From: Halicephalobus mephisto
Taxonomy: Eukaryota > Nematoda > Chromadorea > Rhabditida > Panagrolaimidae
Direction: 5' to 3'
DNA length: 64,000 nt
Assembly (NCBI GenBank): GCA_009193035.1
Contig: SWDT01000069.1
Location: forward strand, 186,001 to 250,000
The notes below the pieces were generated by a model that made no database searches, was not told where the DNA came from, and saw only the letters and a program-made list of their open reading frames with translations. The position numbers were made by a program, and so were the translations under genes. Below are positions 45,201 through 57,611 of this stretch, piece after piece; position 1 is the first letter of the stretch; every line of letters starts with the position of its first letter.

Positions 45201-46425
45201 TTATCGATTAAGTTGTCTAAAGTCTTCTGGGTGATAATACTCTGCAACCAATCGATAAACATGGCTAGGAGAAACAGCAGAACTCTGGGTGATATATAAA
45301 GAAATCAGTTCTGCCGGGATTCTGTCAAATAGTGGGTTAGCAACGCAGACGTTACTAAACTTCAAGGCTTCTGAAGCGGGCAAGATGTCTGTGGGAGGTC
45401 CTTGAACGTTGAACTCGTCCAGATGTGGAATAAACATGGGAGTCAGCTTGTAGAAGGCAGCGCAAACAACAACAGGAACCGAGTGTCTCTTGGCAGCTAA
45501 ACAAAGATTCATCGTACCCGCTTTGGCCACACAACTACCGTCTGGCAGTATAGCCGCCCCAGAGATGACGACTCTCGTGGCAATCCGCATTATGGAGAGG
45601 ATGTCCCGACTATTAACGACATTGGCAGTCGCACTTGGATCGTCATCAACAGAGTAGAGGGTGCTCGTTTGAACTTGAGCAAAGAACTTCTGAAAAAGAA
45701 CACATCCTCTGCAGACCACATGCGAATACTTACTTTCAGTGTTCCACTTGTATTCAGCTTGTAAGTCACAACAACGTCCGTTGGCAGAATGTGATGAAGA
45801 GCTTGAATAGCTATGCCGTCAGCACTGGTGTCCACTTCATCTCTGAACTCGTCCATGGAAGCCAGTACTCCGCTTTTTAGTTTTTTCACATCGACATCAG
45901 TTCCCAAAGTCGAGGGCAAGAACCATAATCTCTGAAATCGAATCTGTCGGTCAAAAGCCACTGAGTAATCTCACATTCAGAGACTCGGTTTGGATCGAGA
46001 CTTCGTCGACACCACTGGCGAGTCTGAGCGCTTCTTCTCTGACAATCTTCAACGTCGATAACAGCATGTTCCTGATCAGAAATTCGGTAGAATGAGCAGA
46101 GTAAAGCAACTCTCCCTCCCTTGTGAGGATCTCGATCAATTCGCTGAAAACAAGTAATGCCATATATCGACGGCTTCAGGGACCTACCTCATGGACTTGT
46201 ATTTCGCATAATTGATAATATCCCGGTAATATTTGACGATTCTAAGCGCCAGAAGATGAGTAGTTTCACGAGAAGTCCTTAAGAAACTTCAAGATTGGAA
46301 AAGAAGAACGATATAAGCAATGTTAGATAGAGTTAATTTAAAAGAACTCACATTCTGTGGAAATACAGGTTAATTTCATTCCGGAGTTTGTCAAGATTAC
46401 TCAATTCCTGTTCCGTCGTCATCAT
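45201..46425 (-). CDS. Translation initiation factor eIF2B subunit beta
   Basis: Regulatory subunit of the guanine nucleotide exchange factor for eIF2. Five exons (46425-46352, 46277-46188, 46143-45975, 45931-45734, 45689-45201) join in phase to 339 residues, against about 350 for the family. Family features: the N-terminal helical region ending ELIEILTREGELLYSAHSTE, the block MRIATRVVISGAAILPDGS, then NLCLAAKRHSVPVVVCAAFY, and the closing IPAELISLYITQSS followed by SPSHVYRLVAEYYHP, typical of the beta subunit. Between YKLNTSGTLK and the MRIATRVV block the protein is shorter and more divergent than usual, so part of the Rossmann-like fold has drifted. The exon 2 acceptor is weak (TTTCTTAAG|GACTTC); a nearby alternative would add a few residues. 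Confidence 0.87.
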
Positions 46426-46830
46426 GGAAATTTCGGAAGAACAATTATTACGGGTTCGAGGAAGAGCAGTTGAAGAAGACAACGGAGAAGCCTGATGCAA
46501 TAACCAAGTTCAAAATCCCTCGCGCCTGAGTAGATTCTTCGCTCCGAGACCAAAATTTTGCATGGAAGAACAAATAGGAAAGGAGATCCTCGAAACCCAA
46601 TGGTATCCACTATCACTTGCTGGTGGAAAACACGGTATTCATCGAGAAGATGCCGGAATGAGCCCTACTTTATGTGGAGGGAACACATTGTTGGCTCGCA
46701 GACAGTTTTCCTTGAGGGGCCAGGACGGATTTCAAATCGCGCGTACAGTCCAAGTTTGACTGCCCAGGTCCTACCCACTTTCCGAGGTTTGCGTGGTTGA
46801 TAGCATCTTCCGTGCGATTCAAGGACTGTC
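46426..46830. promoter_or_regulatory. Divergent promoter region between eIF2B-beta and poly(A) polymerase
   Basis: About 0.4 kb separates the two start codons. A 65-codon plus-strand frame at 46562-46759 has no recognised similarity; it could be an upstream frame in the poly(A) polymerase leader but I cannot support a gene. Confidence 0.5.
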
Positions 46831-48845
<2,015 letters not shown>

Positions 48846-48923
48846 GTTTAGAATCAACGGTTTCTTTTAACAATATTTATCCATTTATATTTGTTACTTT
48901 TAGATATTTACTTTAATATTTGT

Positions 48924-48929
48924 AATAAA
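48924..48929 (+). terminator. Polyadenylation signal AATAAA of poly(A) polymerase gene
   Basis: AATAAA is 79 bases after the stop codon at 48845, in AT-rich sequence. Confidence 0.6.
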
Positions 48930-50293
48930 TAATTCTGAAAACTGAATAATCTGGGAAAGAATGAATGTGTTTTTGAATTGCATTGACAGCAAGGTAACAA
49001 AATGTTTAGTGTTGGTGATGAGTTTCCAGACATTAATACATCATCGTCAACAACCAGGAACTTGGATTTTGCTCTTTAGGAAGATGGGGTTGCCAAGTAA
49101 TCAAAATTAACAAGAGAATTTTAAATAAGTTGCAACGACGACTTAGGTCAGGGTGTTCGGTTCAACAGGAACTTTTGGGAAATGGAAACAACCATATATC
49201 TTCATGATTCTAAGAATATTCATGTCTAAACTACAATCTCTTCAGCATCTATTTTCATAATGAAGTTGGTTTCATTATCGGAACTCTAAAAGTGAGGAAA
49301 ATGGGATTGTTTATCATGTCACCTTTGAAGCACTGATTGCAGATCTATGATTCTATAATCTTCATTGGGAGAACTTGGATATTTCCTATGTCATAGTGTC
49401 TTCCTTTAGTTTCAGCTGAAGCGGATATTCGAACTGCCTCAAATCTTTTTTCGTGATATCATTTGAACATGTCGAAATGGGTTTTTGACGTGATAAAGTT
49501 AACCAAACAGCACCAAGAAATCAAGTACACCCACGTGTTTCTGCACTAAACAAGTAATACCAGTATTCTTGAATCTTTTCATAATTGTTTCTCTCAAAAA
49601 TGCTGCCTAAGAGTCTTGTTATTTGTCACGTAACGATGTAACTAATATCGTTCTTCGACATAAAGTGGACCGTGTTACTTATTCGCCCAAGTTTAAGCAA
49701 ACATGTTTAATAGAAATGATATTTCAGTTCATTGTTGACGGAAGTGAATGATTTGCATATCAATCAATAACTAAGACTTTACTCGTTCTGTTATGTAGAT
49801 CTCCATTTTATGAACTTTACCATTAAGTAAGTTCTGAATTTTTTCAAACTATCTTTTAAAAGAGTTTTCAACCTGACGGTTTCTGAAGAGAGTTACCAAA
49901 TTCGCAGAAATATTATAAAGGCTGGATTCAGCATTAAACCATCTGCTAACAGCTGCACAAATGACGAACCCATGTGCAAGTGTTAAGCTCTCGCCAGTCG
50001 TATCAAAAGTGGGCGTTTGTTGACATTCTGACCGTAAAAAGGATGGGAACTGAAAGGAAGTTCCATGGTACGCCTCAAGTCCCTCCTTTTTTGACTCTTA
50101 TTCACGTTTTTACAGTTGAATAGTTATTGATTTATCCTTATCAATATTCCAACTATTATTTATCATGAGAACGTTGACGGAATTAGTTCTCAGAATGTCT
50201 TGAATCGACTGGTGATCGAAAATTGAGCAATTAGTTGTTTCCGTGGTTTTTTCAGATGCGAAAATTAAAAATTGAATCTCTTGGTCCTTCAAG
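48930..50293. other. Gene-free AT-rich region
   Basis: No frame with coding character and no repeat was recognised. It contains the presumed promoter of the GT49 copy at 50294. Confidence 0.45.
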
Positions 50294-51624
50294 ATGCAAC
50301 TCCGTCGTTATGGACTTTGGAAAGTTTATTGTACTGTAATTTTGCTTATTTCTGCACTTTTTTGGATTGGTTACAATGATCAAATTGACTATATTTACAG
50401 ACCCGCTTTCTTGACAAATGTGCAAGGAGGGTCTGATGAACTCCTGGACTCCACTGACAACCAGAACCTGGTTGACGCTGTGGCGAATATTCAGGAGTGG
50501 CGTTTTGGGAACTACTGCGTGTGGTTCGACTTCACGAAGGCCATCCAGCTGCCTGACGAGACTCTGTGACCCTGTGCACCCACGGGACCGCAGGGTACTC
50601 CAAGTTTGTGTTCGACCACGTGGGTGGGGTTTGTGTCGGAGCTAGCCTTGATCAGCTCTTTCCAGGCCGACTACTGGGACGACCAGATCTCCCTCGCCCT
50701 GCTCGTCGACCCCGCGGGGTTCCCGGCACTGTCCACCTACAGCAAGCTCCACAGGTGCACCTCGGCCTTGCAGCGGGTCTCGACCCACCTAGTGTGGTCC
50801 CGGCAGCACGGCGACTGCTCCCCCGACTTTGTCGTCCACGGCCTGTCCTCCCAGCCCCCCGACCCCATGCCCGACGACTGCACCTTCCAGACCCACCTGG
50901 CCTTGTTCAAACACGACTTCCGAACCCCCTACCCCCCGAACACGCCTGAGGAACGTCGCCAGAGCCGGGGCCAGGACGCAGGGGCATCTCATCGCCGACA
51001 TCGAGAACCACTTCTCTCGGGGTGCCGCCGAGGTCATCAGGGCCTTCAAGCACACCATCCAGTCGGGCACCACGGCAGTCGTCGTCAGACGGTTCGAGGT
51101 TGACCAGCAGGAGGAGGTCCCCAGGGACGTCCCTGCCCTCAGACAACTGGTGGACGGCGGAAAGTGAGCACTCTTGCTAGGTCCTAAACCACCCTTGTTG
51201 CAGAGCTGGAGAGTTCCACTTCAAAGTCTTCCCGGCCGGACACTCCGTCCCGTTCCTCGAGGAATTCCTGAACTACTCAACAACTACGGGTACGGTGCCT
51301 CGCTTGACTCCGGTGAACTACCAAGGATTCCGATGGGAACCTCAGCTGGTGGTGCACAGAACCCATCCATTTCACTTTGAAGGAATCCCCATCAGATACA
51401 CTGACCAGCAAGTCCTTCCGTACGAACTCTGTCGTCGGGGAATCAACTTCGCCGTAGCTTCGCATGTCTTCAGTGTCCACCACGGGATCAAGGAAAAAAG
51501 ATCGGAAAAAGAAGCTCAAGCTTACTACAAATCCAAGAACGAAGGGAACCTCTATAAGAGGAAATATAAAAAATATATTGAGGAAACCTATCCTGATACT
51601 AAGGGTCTTTGTAAGAAATCATAA
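50294..51624 (+). pseudogene. Second GT49 glycosyltransferase copy with two compensating 1-base indels
   Basis: Same three-exon structure as the gene at 1113-2485 (50294-50619, 50666-51163, 51204-51624, same 46- and 40-base introns). The N terminus is a separate signal anchor (about residues 11-30) and the C terminus after VHHGIK is lysine-rich; neither resembles the other copy. Relative to that copy one G is missing after 50560, which brings a TGA at 50567-50569 right after LPDETL, and one G is added at about 50944, which restores the frame. As it stands it cannot make the enzyme. The rest has no other stop, so the damage is recent, or one or both indels are sequence errors. The gene's own ends argue it was once a distinct functional paralogue. 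Confidence 0.75.
50490..51488 (+). repeat. Near-identical tract shared with 1261-2259 (inverted)
   Basis: 999 bp, about 98.7% identical by eye counting to the reverse complement of 1261-2259, including both introns. The flanks, although homologous in protein layout, have no nucleotide similarity. Confidence 0.9.
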
Positions 51625-51644
51625 ATATAAAATTATCAATTATT

Positions 51645-51650
51645 TATTCT
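51645..51650 (-). terminator. Polyadenylation signal of the transketolase gene
   Basis: AATAAA on the minus strand, about 41 bases beyond the stop codon at 51691, and only about 20 bases from the convergent GT49 copy. Confidence 0.55.
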
Positions 51651-51690
51651 ACAAGATAACATCGACAAAACTATCAATTCACTACATAAC

Positions 51691-53645
51691 TCAAAGAATG
51701 CTCTTGACCTTAGCGACGATGTGGTTAGCGGAGATGCCGTACTTCTCGATCAACTGATCAGGAGCTCCGGAACGAGGGACTTCTTTGACGAAGAGACTGT
51801 GAACGCGGACATGTTGCGAGGAAGAAGCAAGACCTGAAGCAACAGCTTCACCAATACCTCCGGCTTGGTAATGATCTTCGACTGTGACAATCTGAGGATT
51901 GGCTCCGACTTGACGGGCGGTCTCGAGAAGGGTAGTCACATCAAGAGGCTTGATTGAGAACAAGTCCACAACTGCGGAGTTGATTCCTTCTTTGGCAAGC
52001 TCATCGTGAGCACGGAGAGCTTCATACGCTGTAACACCAGCTCCGACGAGGACGACTCCCTTTCCAGATCCATTCAGAGTATTCTTCAAGACTTTAGCTT
52101 TTCCGATTTCAAATGGCTCATCGTTCTTGTAGAGGACTGGGAGAGCTGGACGGCTGGTACGGATAAACACCATTCCGTTGTAGTTAGCGGCGATTTCGGT
52201 AGCTCTCTCGGCCGAGACAGCATCACTAGGGTAGAACACAAGACTGTTAGGCAGAGTTCTGAAGAGACCCAAATCTTCGAGACCCATCTGAGAAGGACCG
52301 TCCTCTCCAATAGAGACTCCGACGTGAGAACCAGCGAATTTGACGTTGGCAAAGCAGATTCCTCCCATACGGATCTGATCGGCTGCACGAGTGAAGAAGG
52401 CGGCAAAGGTACTGCAGAACGGGATCGTACGTCCACGGGTGCTGGCTCCGATGGCGACCGAGACCATGTTTTGTTCGGCGATGAAGCATTCGATAAATTG
52501 GTTGGGATGGGACTTCAGCACCTTCTCAGAGAAAGTGGAGTTCTTGGTGTCGCCATCGAGAGCAATAATATGAGGGGAGGAGTCGGCTAATTTGTTCAAA
52601 GCAGTTCCATAAGCAGCCCGAGTAGCAACCTTGTCTCCGAGGTTGTAATTGGGAGGAGATGAGAGCTTGATGTTCCCCAAGTTCAAATTGGCTTCCTTGA
52701 CATCAAGAACAGGAGGAATAGTCCATTGTGGCTTAGGGTTCTTGATCAACTCCTTGATGGGATTGACAGTAGCTGCGTCGACAGGTTTTCCGTGCCAATT
52801 GTCCTTGTCCTCAACGTCCTTAATTCCTCTTCCCTTGAAAGTCTTGGCAATGATTGCTGTTGGCTGTCCCTTGACACTCTTGGCTTCAGCAAAAGCCTTC
52901 AGAAGAGCAGTAACGTCATGGCCATCGACAATGATCGAGTGGAACCCAAATGAGGCAAATCTAGCGGAAAAGGTGTTCACATCATGGCCAAGAGGGGCAG
53001 CTTGGCTTTGACCGAGACGGTTGACGTCGACAATGGCGATAAGGTTGTCGAGTTTGTAATAGCTGGCAAAGGCAGCGGCTTCCCAAACGGAACCTTCGCT
53101 GCACTCACCATCTCCGAGTAAGGTGTACACGCGGTAGTCAGCCTTGTCATGGTACTTTCCAACGTAAGCCATACCAGCAGCAAAGCCCAAACCCTGTCCG
53201 AGAGATCCAGTAGCAACATCAATGAAGTTGAGACGCTGAAAGTGCTAATTTATATATGAACGAGGCTAGACACTTACAGGAGTCGGGTGTCCTTCAATAT
53301 CTGAGTCGATCCTTCTCAGACTCAAAACTTGTTCTCTAGTGAGCAATCCAGCTTCTTCCCAAGCAGCGTAGAGGATCGGGCAAGCGTGACCCTGAACAAC
53401 AGCTTTCATTTTCATATATGAATGACGAGATTGAAACCAACCTTGGACAAGACAAAGCGATCAGATCCTGGATGGCGCGGCTCAGCCACAGAATAACGCA
53501 TTTCTCCGAAGAACAGAGTGGCGACGATCTCAGCAGCGGAAGCAGAACTCGTTGGATGTCCACTCTTGGAAGCACAAGTCATTTCGATTGCCGAAATACG
53601 CATCCGGTTGGCGGCATCGTTGATGAGAGCAACTTGATTAGCCAT
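51691..53645 (-). CDS. tkt-1: Transketolase
   Basis: Moves two-carbon units between sugar phosphates in the non-oxidative pentose phosphate pathway, with thiamine diphosphate. Exons 53645-53442, 53391-53278 and 53235-51691 join in phase to 620 residues, a normal length. Motifs: [12 protein letters not shown] with the active-site His near the N terminus, [13 protein letters not shown] across the first junction, and the ThDP motif [20 protein letters not shown] ending in VDVNR. The pyrimidine-binding domain contains [13 protein letters not shown] with the catalytic Glu, then [20 protein letters not shown] and a C-terminal domain with [13 protein letters not shown]. The start MANQVAL was chosen because ACACTTTTAG about 30 bases upstream is a likely trans-splice acceptor. 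An in-frame ATG further upstream (MNTFRQSL) would lie before that site. Confidence 0.96.
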
Positions 53646-54443
53646 TGTATGGAGCAAACGGGATAAACTCTGCCTAAAAGTGTTCATTTTATCCGGAATT
53701 ACAGAGAACACGGTCAAAGGGTAAACCAACGCATAAAAGACAGTTTTTGCTGCAAAACCAAAACAAAAAGTAGAAAAAGACAGACGCAGCTCCCCTTTAA
53801 ACACAACTCTGGACACAGAGTACAAGCACTAAGATTATGATTCATATATCGAAAATGATGATTAATGATAAATTGCTGTGGGGGACACTAAACTGAGTCG
53901 ATATTGATGTAAACAGATTGAAATTAATAAATAACATTAAAAAAAGAGAACGGACATTTGTGGAATTTTAGGGAAGCAATTCCACTCTGCATCTTTCATC
54001 GGTTTACACCCATCAAAGGTCGTTCAAAAGAGAAATATCTGCTAGACAACAAAGCCGAGAGAAGACGTGGTTTCAGGCAAAAAACAAAAGTGGGAAACCG
54101 CAACAACGCGGAAAGGGAGTTAGTTGTTCGCAATCTAAACACCAGCCGGCCGATTCTGTTGACCTTTGGGCTTTTTGAACGACAAATTTTGATTTCCAGT
54201 GAATTAGTGGCAATCAAGGCTGAAAAAGAAAAGTGAGGAGAAAATAAATAACCCAACGAGATTGAGGATCACACCATCTCCAAAACAGGCGATTCGAAGA
54301 ACACCAATGCGAGTTGCTTTCACGTGAAGATCAACAAGGTTTATCTGGTGGCTGGACGGGTAAGGTTGCTTGTTCCGAATGGAATTTATTTGAAATCTTA
54401 CATAAAAACACGAGTTTACAACATCCAACATGTCCATATCAAT
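53646..54443. other. Intergenic region upstream of transketolase
   Basis: Contains the presumed tkt-1 promoter and the 3' UTR of the G-gamma gene. Frames of 80-90 codons on both strands (53958-54256) overlap each other in antisense and show nothing recognisable. Confidence 0.45.
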
Positions 54444-54679
54444 CTACAGAAGAACACACAACTTCTTGTCCTGTTCTCTGAACGGGTTGCCTTTATCAGA
54501 GGTTTCGTGGACCAGCGGGTCGCGCTCCTTTTCGTTTTCACAGTAAGACAGGACGCTGAAATCACCTATTCCTCCAACGATTTGATCAAAACTAAAACTC
54601 ACTCCTTCATGGCCTCATTAATCTTCTTCCGCTTCAAGGCAGTCCGAGACTTCTCCTTCTGTTGTTTAACGACGTCCAT
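54444..54679 (-). CDS. Heterotrimeric G protein gamma subunit (GPC-type)
   Basis: Two tiny exons (54679-54603 and 54555-54444; intron GTGAGT...TTTCAG, 47 bases) join in phase to a 62-residue protein, too small for an ordinary frame search. It is MDVVKQQKEKSRTALKRKKI onward: an N-terminal helix rich in charged residues, YCENEKERDPLVHE, then GNPFREQDKKLCVLL. The NPF motif followed by a C-terminal CaaX box (CVLL; a final leucine predicts geranylgeranylation) is the hallmark of G-gamma. It partners G-beta at the membrane. Length 62 is within the family range (60-75). The first exon codes the helix that pairs with G-beta. It sits 197 bp downstream of the SDR gene ending at 54876 on the same strand. 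The window also holds ags-3, which acts on G-alpha. Confidence 0.85.
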
Positions 54680-54875
54680 TGGATAGTCTAGCGAATTGGA
54701 AATGTTTCACGAAAATAATAGCTATGGATTTATTGGAATATAAAAGGAAAACTGGGTGCTGATTAGAATACTTGGATTACGAAAACAAAATCAATTGGGG
54801 ACTAACGTTCTCTCAGGGCACAAATCACTTTCCAGAGATATCGTGAGACAATGGGTGTTGGTTGGGGTTCGAACC

Positions 54876-55794
54876 TCAGCGGACCAAACTGGGGGCGGAT
54901 TGGGTGGTTCCCCCGTCGACGACCCAGCAGGCTCCAGTGATGAAACTCGAGATTTGCTCATCAGCGAGTTGTAAGTAGACGCTGGAGATTTCCTGAGGCA
55001 ATCCCACTCTTCCCAAGGGGACGTTCTCGAGGAAACTCTTGTTTCCTTCGCGTTGCATGGCTTCAATTTGTTCTGGTGTAAAGGTGGAATCCCCACGGAA
55101 GTTAATGTTGGTCACAAAGGGTCCAGGGTTGACGTTGTTGATCCTAATCCCCTTCTTGGCCAGATTCTGGCAGGTGTACTTGGTGAAGGTATCGAGAGCG
55201 GACTTGGACATCCCGTACACTGTGATCATGGGATGTTCAATGGGTTTCTTCATGGCAGCAATACTGGACGTGTTGATAATGTTCCCCTTGGTCTTCTCCA
55301 AGTGAGGGATAGCTAACTGGGTCAGACGGAATGGTCTGAAATGCAATTTGTTTAGTAACTTTAAATGGAATCTGTCTTCAGAAAGAATTTGTATGATGTG
55401 TAAGTACCATGATTTCTCTTTGGGAGAAAACTCACGCTCTAACATTAACACTGAAGACATAATCGTAGTTCTCGACTGAGTTTAAGTCGACTCCATCAGC
55501 TTTCATCAATCCTGCATTGTTAACCAAGACATTTATTTTCCCAAATTTGGCGATGGTTTCATTAATCAATTTATCCTGAGTTTCTTCCTTCTCAATAGGT
55601 CCTGCAACAACCAGGATCCTGTCCTCCGGGACTTGTTCTTCCAGAAGCAGGGACTTGGTCTTCTCTATCCTCTCCTGGTTCGTCCCATGGAGGACCACTG
55701 AAGCTCCTTCCTTGGCGAAGGCAAGGATGACAGCTTGTCCTATCCCTGCCGAAGATCCAGTCACAATCACCACTTTATCTGCGAATCTAGCCAT
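54876..55794 (-). CDS. Classical short-chain dehydrogenase/reductase (SDR), copy 1
   Basis: NAD(P)-dependent oxidoreductase of unknown substrate. Exons 55794-55436 and 55335-54876 join in phase to 272 residues. The cofactor motif is VTGSSAGIGQAV (TGxxxGxG) near residue 12, then VNNAG near 91. The catalytic Ser is in NTSSIAAM and the Tyr-Lys pair in YGMSKSAL, and the family's NNVNPGPFVTNI block follows. The C terminus has GACWVVDGGTTQS. Nematodes carry large dhs/SDR families of this kind. The first 278 bp is almost identical to the neighbouring gene at 55971-57464 although the rest differs. Confidence 0.92.
55517..55794 (-). repeat. Near-identical tract shared with 57187-57464
   Basis: 278 bp, ungapped, with two mismatches that I can find. 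It begins exactly at the ATG and ends at the VNNA codons. Upstream of the ATG and downstream of VNNA there is no such similarity. Confidence 0.9.
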
Positions 55795-55970
55795 GGTGGG
55801 AAATCTGAAAAAACGTACTTGAAAATAAAAGTATATCGTTAAAGGTACAGGATATAAACCGAATTGAAACTACACAATGAAACACTTTCTCTTTTATGCA
55901 GAGTCGAATTAATGCTATTTTTTGCGAAAAACTTGTTTTAAATCAGTGTCGCTAATTACAATGTGAAAGT

Positions 55971-57464
55971 TTAAGTCTGAATCTCGTCCCAAAAATGGAG
56001 ACCTTGGTCTTCGTTGAATTGATTTGTAGCCAGATAAGAACCCCCATCGACGGTCCAATGGGCTCCGTTGATGAGGGGGTTGGAAGCTAGTTGGAGGTAG
56101 ACCTGGGCGATGCCTTCAAAGTCTCCGAACTTGCCGATCGGGACCCGGGAAAGAAGGGCTTTCCGCTGAAACATCTGGAGTAGTGTGAGTGGTGAGAATA
56201 AATTAATTCTAGTCATCTATTTTTGACTCGTAAAATACTGAACACCTACGTATTGCTCGTGTTTGACCTTGTCTTCGTCGCTGAGAGGAAACTTGAATCT
56301 GCTGTAGAGTAAGTTAGTCTCAAATGGCCCTGGGAGAACCGCATTGACCCTTACTCCGGAGGGCCTCAACCTCGATGCCTGGTACGTCGTGAGCATGTTT
56401 ATCATGGACTTTATCATAGTGTACGCACAGAGTTCCGGAGTCGGGACCTGAACAGAACCTTGTTAAGCTACTTTAACCTGTACTTGGTCAACTTACAGTA
56501 GCCTCTGTCACAAAACTACTCGTGTTGACGATGTTTCCTTTAGTTTCTTTCAAGTGCGGAATCACTTTCTCTGTCAGCAGGAACATCCTGAAAACAACTT
56601 CATTCTCTAACAAAAGTACCTTTATTCAACTTGGAATTTCCATATGGGTTGTACATCCTTTTGGAATATTTGAAATTACATTCAAAGTGTGTATCTAATT
56701 GTGCTAAATAATTTTGAACAGGGATAATAATAAAAACTCGAAGTTCTCTACTGATGGATTTTTGATGATTTTACTAGGAAAAGTAGTTAAACAACTGTAA
56801 TTAACACAGAATTTAACTAGCTACAAAAGAGTTATTCAAATCAGTAAAGTTAAAACAAAGAAAATCTTCAAAATGAATGATTGAGAGTTGGGTAGTTAGG
56901 CGGAGAGTTCTTTACGGTTTTCGACATCCAGCATATAAAAGTTTGCATATTTATCTAATCCTATTATTTCAGAAAAACGCTGAGTAAAAATTAATAATAG
57001 GTTTTAAATATTCAAAAAGCTGTAAATTGAACTATAGCTGATTTTAAATAATCGAAATAGGTAAAGTTACTTATTATTTCCTATCATAGGATAAAAACAT
57101 ACGATCTGTAATTAATCTCATACAAATAATCCAGATTTTCCAATGAAATACTGTTTCCAACTCCTGGTTTTCTTGAGGCAGCGGCGTTGTTAACCAAGAC
57201 ATTTATTTTCCCAAATTTGGCGATGGTTTCATTAATCAATTTGTCCTGAGTTTCTTCCTTCTCAATAGGTCCTGCAACAACCAGGATCCTGTCCTCCGGG
57301 ACTTGTTCTTCCAGAAGCAGGGACTTGGTCTTCTCTATCCTCTCCTGGTTCGTCCCATGGAGGACCACTGAAGCTCCTTCCTTGGCGAAGGCAAGGATGA
57401 CGGCTTGTCCTATCCCTGCCGAAGATCCAGTCACAATCACCACTTTATCTGCGAATCTAGCCAT
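55971..57464 (-). CDS. Short-chain dehydrogenase/reductase (SDR), copy 2
   Basis: Exons 57464-57103, 56587-56497, 56447-56250 and 56174-55971 join in phase to 284 residues. The N-terminal half of exon 1 is the same as copy 1 (TGSSAGIGQAV, LVNNA). Beyond it the protein is distinct: KPGVGNSISLENLDYLYEIN, VIPHLKETKGNIVNTSSFV (Ser), and AYTMIKSMINM, where the tyrosine and lysine of YxxxK sit in Y-T-M-I-K. Then NAVLPGPFETNL and GAHWTVDGGSY near the end. Exon 4 could start nine bases later (TTTCAG|CGG), also in frame. It shares a 147-bp promoter region with the opposite gene at 57612. Confidence 0.88.
57187..57464 (-). repeat. Near-identical tract shared with 55517-55794
   Basis: See the partner tract; two mismatches in 278 bp. 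The shared segment covers the NAD(P)-binding Rossmann start of both proteins. Confidence 0.9.
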
Positions 57465-57611
57465 AGGAAAAACAAACAAGGGGAACTATAATAAGGACAC
57501 ACTAGAAATTAAAAGAAAAATTTCCCAATCATTAAAGTTGATTATCTCTAACGCTATAATTCGATGCTCATGTCTTTATCAGTTCCTTGAATTAGTTGCT
57601 TCATTTCAGTA
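57465..57611. promoter_or_regulatory. 147-bp bidirectional promoter region between two SDR genes
   Basis: The start codons of the minus-strand SDR (57464) and plus-strand SDR (57612) are 147 bp apart. TTCATTTCAG ends at 57609, two bases before the plus-strand ATG, a likely trans-splice acceptor. Confidence 0.6.

Noticed and set aside
46562..46759. 65-codon frame upstream of poly(A) polymerase as its first exon
   Set aside because: It has its own stop, no donor joining it in phase to 46831, and the polymerase N terminus is complete without it.
54851..54880. GGTTCGAACC resembling a tRNA T-loop
   Set aside because: No A box, acceptor stem or cloverleaf fits around it, and it overlaps the end of an SDR gene.
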